DNA of 32,025 nt from Salinivirgaceae bacterium (GTDB lineage Bacteria; Bacteroidota; Bacteroidia; Bacteroidales; SZUA-534). Below, piece by piece: positions 32,008 to 32,025 of this stretch; position 1 is the stretch's first letter, and each line of letters begins with the position of its first letter. The stretch is from NCBI GenBank assembly GCA_016342715.1, contig JAEINW010000035.1:1-32025 (forward strand). The letters are read 5' to 3'. The notes below the pieces were generated by a model, which had not been told where the DNA came from, did no database searches, and worked only from the letters and a program-made list of their open reading frames with translations. Position numbers and translations under genes: made by a program.

Positions 32008-32025
32008 ATGGAATTAGAAACTTTA
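32008..32025 (+). CDS. Possible start of a gene cut by the window end
   Basis: ATG at 32008 opens six codons, MELETL, that run off the window. It follows the operon terminator and about 80 bases of AT-rich DNA. Too short to judge. Confidence 0.25.

Overview
The window looks like chromosomal DNA of a member of the Bacteroidota, most likely a marine or sediment-type Marinilabiliales relative (this rank is inferred). The DNA is AT-rich. Promoter-like sites follow TAnnTTTG or TAnnTTCG rather than the sigma70 consensus, Shine-Dalgarno sites are weak, and the protein families (PspC, LytTR regulators, PKD lipoproteins, fused NfnAB) are common in this phylum. No rRNA, tRNA, CRISPR array, integrase or transposase gene was seen.

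Layout. 1-534 is gene-free and packed with short palindromes; its right part recurs at 16643-16798. 568-2547 (minus) is a histidine kinase/OmpR-type regulator operon with a promoter and an 11-bp tandem repeat upstream. 2631-5134 (minus) is a Kef-type K+/H+ antiporter with its flavodoxin-fold partner. 5274-5726 (minus) holds a 34-aa lysine-rich protein and a small lipoprotein gene interrupted by an in-frame TGA. 5782-6693 (minus) is an EamA transporter. 7215-12548 (plus) holds a DUF2062 protein, lipA, lipB, recJ and an exported protein built of eight ~40-residue propeller repeats.

12797-16643 is the most unusual part. An intact fused NfnAB (ferredoxin/NAD(H)/NADP(H) transhydrogenase) is surrounded by broken pieces of fermentative and hydrogen-related genes: a NuoE-NuoF chimera, the C-terminal part of an iron-dependent alcohol dehydrogenase, a decayed thioredoxin-like [2Fe-2S] protein, the first ~37 residues of a hydrogenase-like ferredoxin protein, and the C-terminal half of a rubrerythrin-like protein. 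The last piece stops exactly where the REP-like repeat begins. I read this as a locus for hydrogen/ethanol-type redox metabolism that was pared down by several internal deletions, leaving Nfn.

17242-22501 is housekeeping: nadE, smpB, a 5'-nucleotidase-family lipoprotein (minus), an acidic small protein, a phosphofructokinase with PPi-type active-site residues, and a PspC protein. 22518-26010 is a BvgS-like hybrid sensor kinase that overlaps tail-to-tail with a LytTR regulator. 26271-31848 is a five-gene run in which every product has an export signal: a large helical lipoprotein, a probable beta-rich small protein, a protein with a TPR-like tail, a ricin-type lectin and a PKD lipoprotein. It ends in a strong terminator. 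Its function is unknown and it is the best candidate here for an undescribed cell-surface system.
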